From DATESG01 sp035270925 (GTDB lineage: Bacteria > Bacillota_I > Bacilli_A > RFN20 > CAG-826), in contig DATESG010000048.1 of assembly GCA_035270925.1 (NCBI GenBank), positions 1 through 14,082 on the forward strand: a stretch of DNA of 14,082 nucleotides. The letters are read 5' to 3'. Below the pieces are notes generated by a model. It was given only the letters and a program-made list of their open reading frames with translations. It did no database searches and had not been told where the DNA came from. Both the position numbers and the translations under genes were made by a program. Position 1 is the first letter of the stretch. Every line of letters begins with the position of its first letter. This document shows positions 12,653 to 14,082 of the stretch, piece by piece.

Positions 12653-13259
12653 TAACGATTATCGTCGTCAAGGATATATTTATATTGCCGGCACTGACGA
12701 GGCTGGGCGGGGCCCACTTGCGGGACCAGTTGTTGCGGCTGCAGTAATATTTCCACCTAAATATGAAAATGAAGTTATTGATGATAGTAAACAACTAACG
12801 GAAAAAAGTCGTAATAAACTTTTTGAAATCATTAAAGAAAATGCGATTAGCTATGCGATTGTTGTGATTGAAGCAAGTGTGATTGATGAGATTAATATAT
12901 ATCAAGCAAGCAAACGGGCGATGGAACAAGCGCTAAACCAACTCACCCACCCCTTTGATCTTGTGTTAACTGATGCAATGCCACTTAGCCACACTCAAGT
13001 TGGTGTCGTGCCTCTTATTAAAGGAGACACTTTATCACTTTCAATTGCCGCGGCCTCGATTTTGGCTAAAGTCACTCGTGATAAAATTATGGAAGAGATT
13101 GATCAGATGTATCCTCAATATGGTTTTAAAGACCATAAAGGTTATGCCACCAAAAAGCATCTTGAAAATTTAAAGAAGTTTGGACCAATTAAAGGTATCC
13201 ACCGCTACTCGTATAGACCTGTCGCGGATGTATTCAACGAACAACTTACATTATTTTAA
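12636..13259 (+). CDS. rnhB: Ribonuclease HII
   Basis: RNase HII nicks RNA-DNA hybrids, including single ribonucleotides in DNA, to start their removal. The 207-residue protein has all four acidic metal ligands: Asp21 and Glu22 in GTDEAGRGPLAGPVV, Asp113 in LTDAMPL, and Asp131 in IKGDTLSLSIAAASILAKV. The usual 'HKGYATKKH' and 'GIHRYSYRPV' segments follow. Its ATG is 17 bases inside the end of rbgA, with AGGAG at 12625-12629 as ribosome binding site. That fits the tight lepB-rbgA-rnhB operon. A hairpin with a T-run follows 23 bases after the stop. Confidence 0.97.
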   Translation: MTTNIDNDYRRQGYIYIAGTDEAGRGPLAGPVVAAAVIFPPKYENEVIDDSKQLTEKSRNKLFEIIKENAISYAIVVIEASVIDEINIYQASKRAMEQALNQLTHPFDLVLTDAMPLSHTQVGVVPLIKGDTLSLSIAAASILAKVTRDKIMEEIDQMYPQYGFKDHKGYATKKHLENLKKFGPIKGIHRYSYRPVADVFNEQLTLF

Positions 13260-13282
13260 AAGCGTACATTAATTATTAATTG

Positions 13283-13311
13283 CTCCTTATTTATATGTAA
13301 GGAGTTTTTTT
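13283..13311 (+). terminator. Terminator-like hairpin containing the dprA ribosome binding site
   Basis: CTCCTTA (13283-13289) pairs with TAAGGAG (13298-13304), with one more possible U-G pair and a loop of about 8 bases. Seven T follow (13305-13311), and the dprA ATG comes at once. As DNA for RNA this has the form of an intrinsic terminator for rnhB. The 3' arm is also the only Shine-Dalgarno sequence of dprA (AAGGAG, 7 bases from the ATG). The same element could therefore stop transcription or mask translation of dprA. Confidence 0.75.
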
Positions 13312-14082
13312 ATGTTCAAAGCACGTGATGTTCTACTTTATTTTGCAATCAAATACGAGGGCAAATACGATCTAATAATGTCTGCAGTTAGAAATAAACT
13401 AAAAATTGATGAGCAGGACTACAATTATGTCACGACCAATTTTAAAGGTGACTTTATTACAATCGTTGATGAAAACTACCCCGAAGAATTTAAGCGTATT
13501 TACCGTCCCCCACTTGTTGTCTTTTATAGAGGGGACCTGTCCTTATTAAATAATCTAAGTCGGGCAATTACTGTTGTCGGGACAAGAAAGCCCAGTGAGT
13601 ATGGTCTCAAAATGGCAACGATTCTCAGTACAGACCTTGCTAAAGAGCAATTTATCATTGTAAGTGGGATGGCTCGGGGGATTGACGCGGTTGCCCATGA
13701 GAGTGCACTTTCGCGACATGGAAAAACTATTGCGGTCTTAGGGAGCGGAATTAATAATCCCTATCCAAAGGAAAACACTAGACTTTATCACAATATTTGC
13801 GAAAACGGTTTAATTCTCAGTGAGTATCCAGGTTTGACAAAGCCAAACAAGGAGCACTTTCCAGAACGAAACCGATTAGTGGCGGCATTAGGTCGCGCTG
13901 TCCTAGTGATTGAAGCGCAAATACGTTCAGGTACGCTCATAACTGTTGGGGCAAGTTTAGCGCAAGGGGGCGATATCTATTGCGTGCCCGGGCTTGCAAC
14001 TGGCGAGTCTGGCACTAATAGGTTAATTAAGGATGGAGCTTATCTCGTCGAAACGATTGAGGACATCAAAAACCTCTGGCCC
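13312..14082 (+). CDS. dprA: DNA-processing protein DprA (Smf), 3' end cut by window
   Basis: DprA binds single-stranded DNA entering during transformation and loads RecA; it is also widespread in bacteria that are not known to be competent. The frame is open from ATG 13312 to the last base, 257 codons, so only the last residues and stop are missing. The Rossmann-like domain is clear: ITVVGTRKPSEYG (about 86-98), VSGMARGIDAVAHESAL, IAVLGSGINNPYPKEN, 'LILSEYPG', 'HFPERNRLVAALGRAVLVIEA', then 'SGTLITVGASLAQGGDIYCVPG' and 'GTNRLIKDGA'. A short helical N-terminal region (1-60) precedes it. The only ribosome binding site is AAGGAG inside a hairpin. The frame is intact, so this is not a pseudogene in the visible part. 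Confidence 0.95.
   Translation, partial: MFKARDVLLYFAIKYEGKYDLIMSAVRNKLKIDEQDYNYVTTNFKGDFITIVDENYPEEFKRIYRPPLVVFYRGDLSLLNNLSRAITVVGTRKPSEYGLKMATILSTDLAKEQFIIVSGMARGIDAVAHESALSRHGKTIAVLGSGINNPYPKENTRLYHNICENGLILSEYPGLTKPNKEHFPERNRLVAALGRAVLVIEAQIRSGTLITVGASLAQGGDIYCVPGLATGESGTNRLIKDGAYLVETIEDIKNLWP

Noticed and set aside
1..14082. CRISPR array, insertion sequence, phage, tRNA or rRNA genes
   Set aside because: No repeat-spacer pattern, transposase, integrase, terminal repeats or cloverleaf sequence was found. The window is core housekeeping DNA.

Overview
This window is a conserved core-genome segment of a low-GC Firmicutes-type bacterium. It matches the region that in Bacillus-like genomes runs fakA-recG-plsX-rnc-ftsY-ylxM-ffh-rpsP-khpA-rimM-trmD-rplS-rbgA-rnhB-dprA. 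The DNA is AT-rich and the genes are tightly packed with short overlaps. UGA is used as a stop codon (ftsY, rimM, lepB, rbgA) and tryptophan is read from TGG, so the code is standard rather than the Mycoplasma/Spiroplasma code. The absence of fabD, fabG, acpP and smc from the plsX-rnc-ftsY interval suggests a reduced or Mollicutes-like member of the Bacilli (Acholeplasma-, Izemoplasma- or Erysipelotrichia-like). The taxon is an inference, not a measurement.

Layout. (1) Positions 1-2254, + strand: the 3' end of fakA (fatty acid kinase) and recG. (2) Positions 2400-7043, + strand: a run starting at a probable extended -10 promoter, with plsX, rnc, ftsY, an unrecognised three-helix membrane protein, ylxM and ffh. 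Its genes overlap or nearly touch, and it closes with a terminator shared with the facing trmD. (3) Positions 7076-9013, - strand: rpsP, khpA, rimM and trmD, inverted relative to the usual order. It has a strong promoter before rpsP, and a terminator plus a second promoter between khpA and rimM. (4) Positions 9049-10504, + strand: a monocistronic NCS2-type nucleobase permease. (5) Positions 10508-11007, + strand: rplS with its own promoter, a structured leader and a terminator. (6) Positions 11038-13259, + strand: lepB, rbgA and rnhB. (7) From 13283, + strand: dprA, cut by the window edge, behind a terminator-like hairpin that contains its ribosome binding site.

How the genes fit together. 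FakA makes acyl-phosphate from exogenous fatty acids, and PlsX exchanges acyl groups between ACP and phosphate, so both feed phospholipid synthesis. FtsY, YlxM and Ffh, with the unknown membrane protein among them, form a protein-targeting cluster, and LepB cleaves the exported products. RNase III, S16, KhpA, RimM, TrmD, L19 and RbgA form a ribosome and tRNA maturation set. RecG, RNase HII and DprA handle DNA branch, RNA-DNA and single-stranded DNA metabolism.

The coding content is housekeeping, and I see no phage, transposon, CRISPR or defence system. The points worth attention are regulatory or structural: a predicted leaderless restart of rimM-trmD, a terminator hairpin holding the dprA ribosome binding site, tandem hairpins before rplS, a Glu at the catalytic Asp position of TrmD, and the unknown small protein in the SRP cluster. 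No gene-free stretch exceeds 300 bases.
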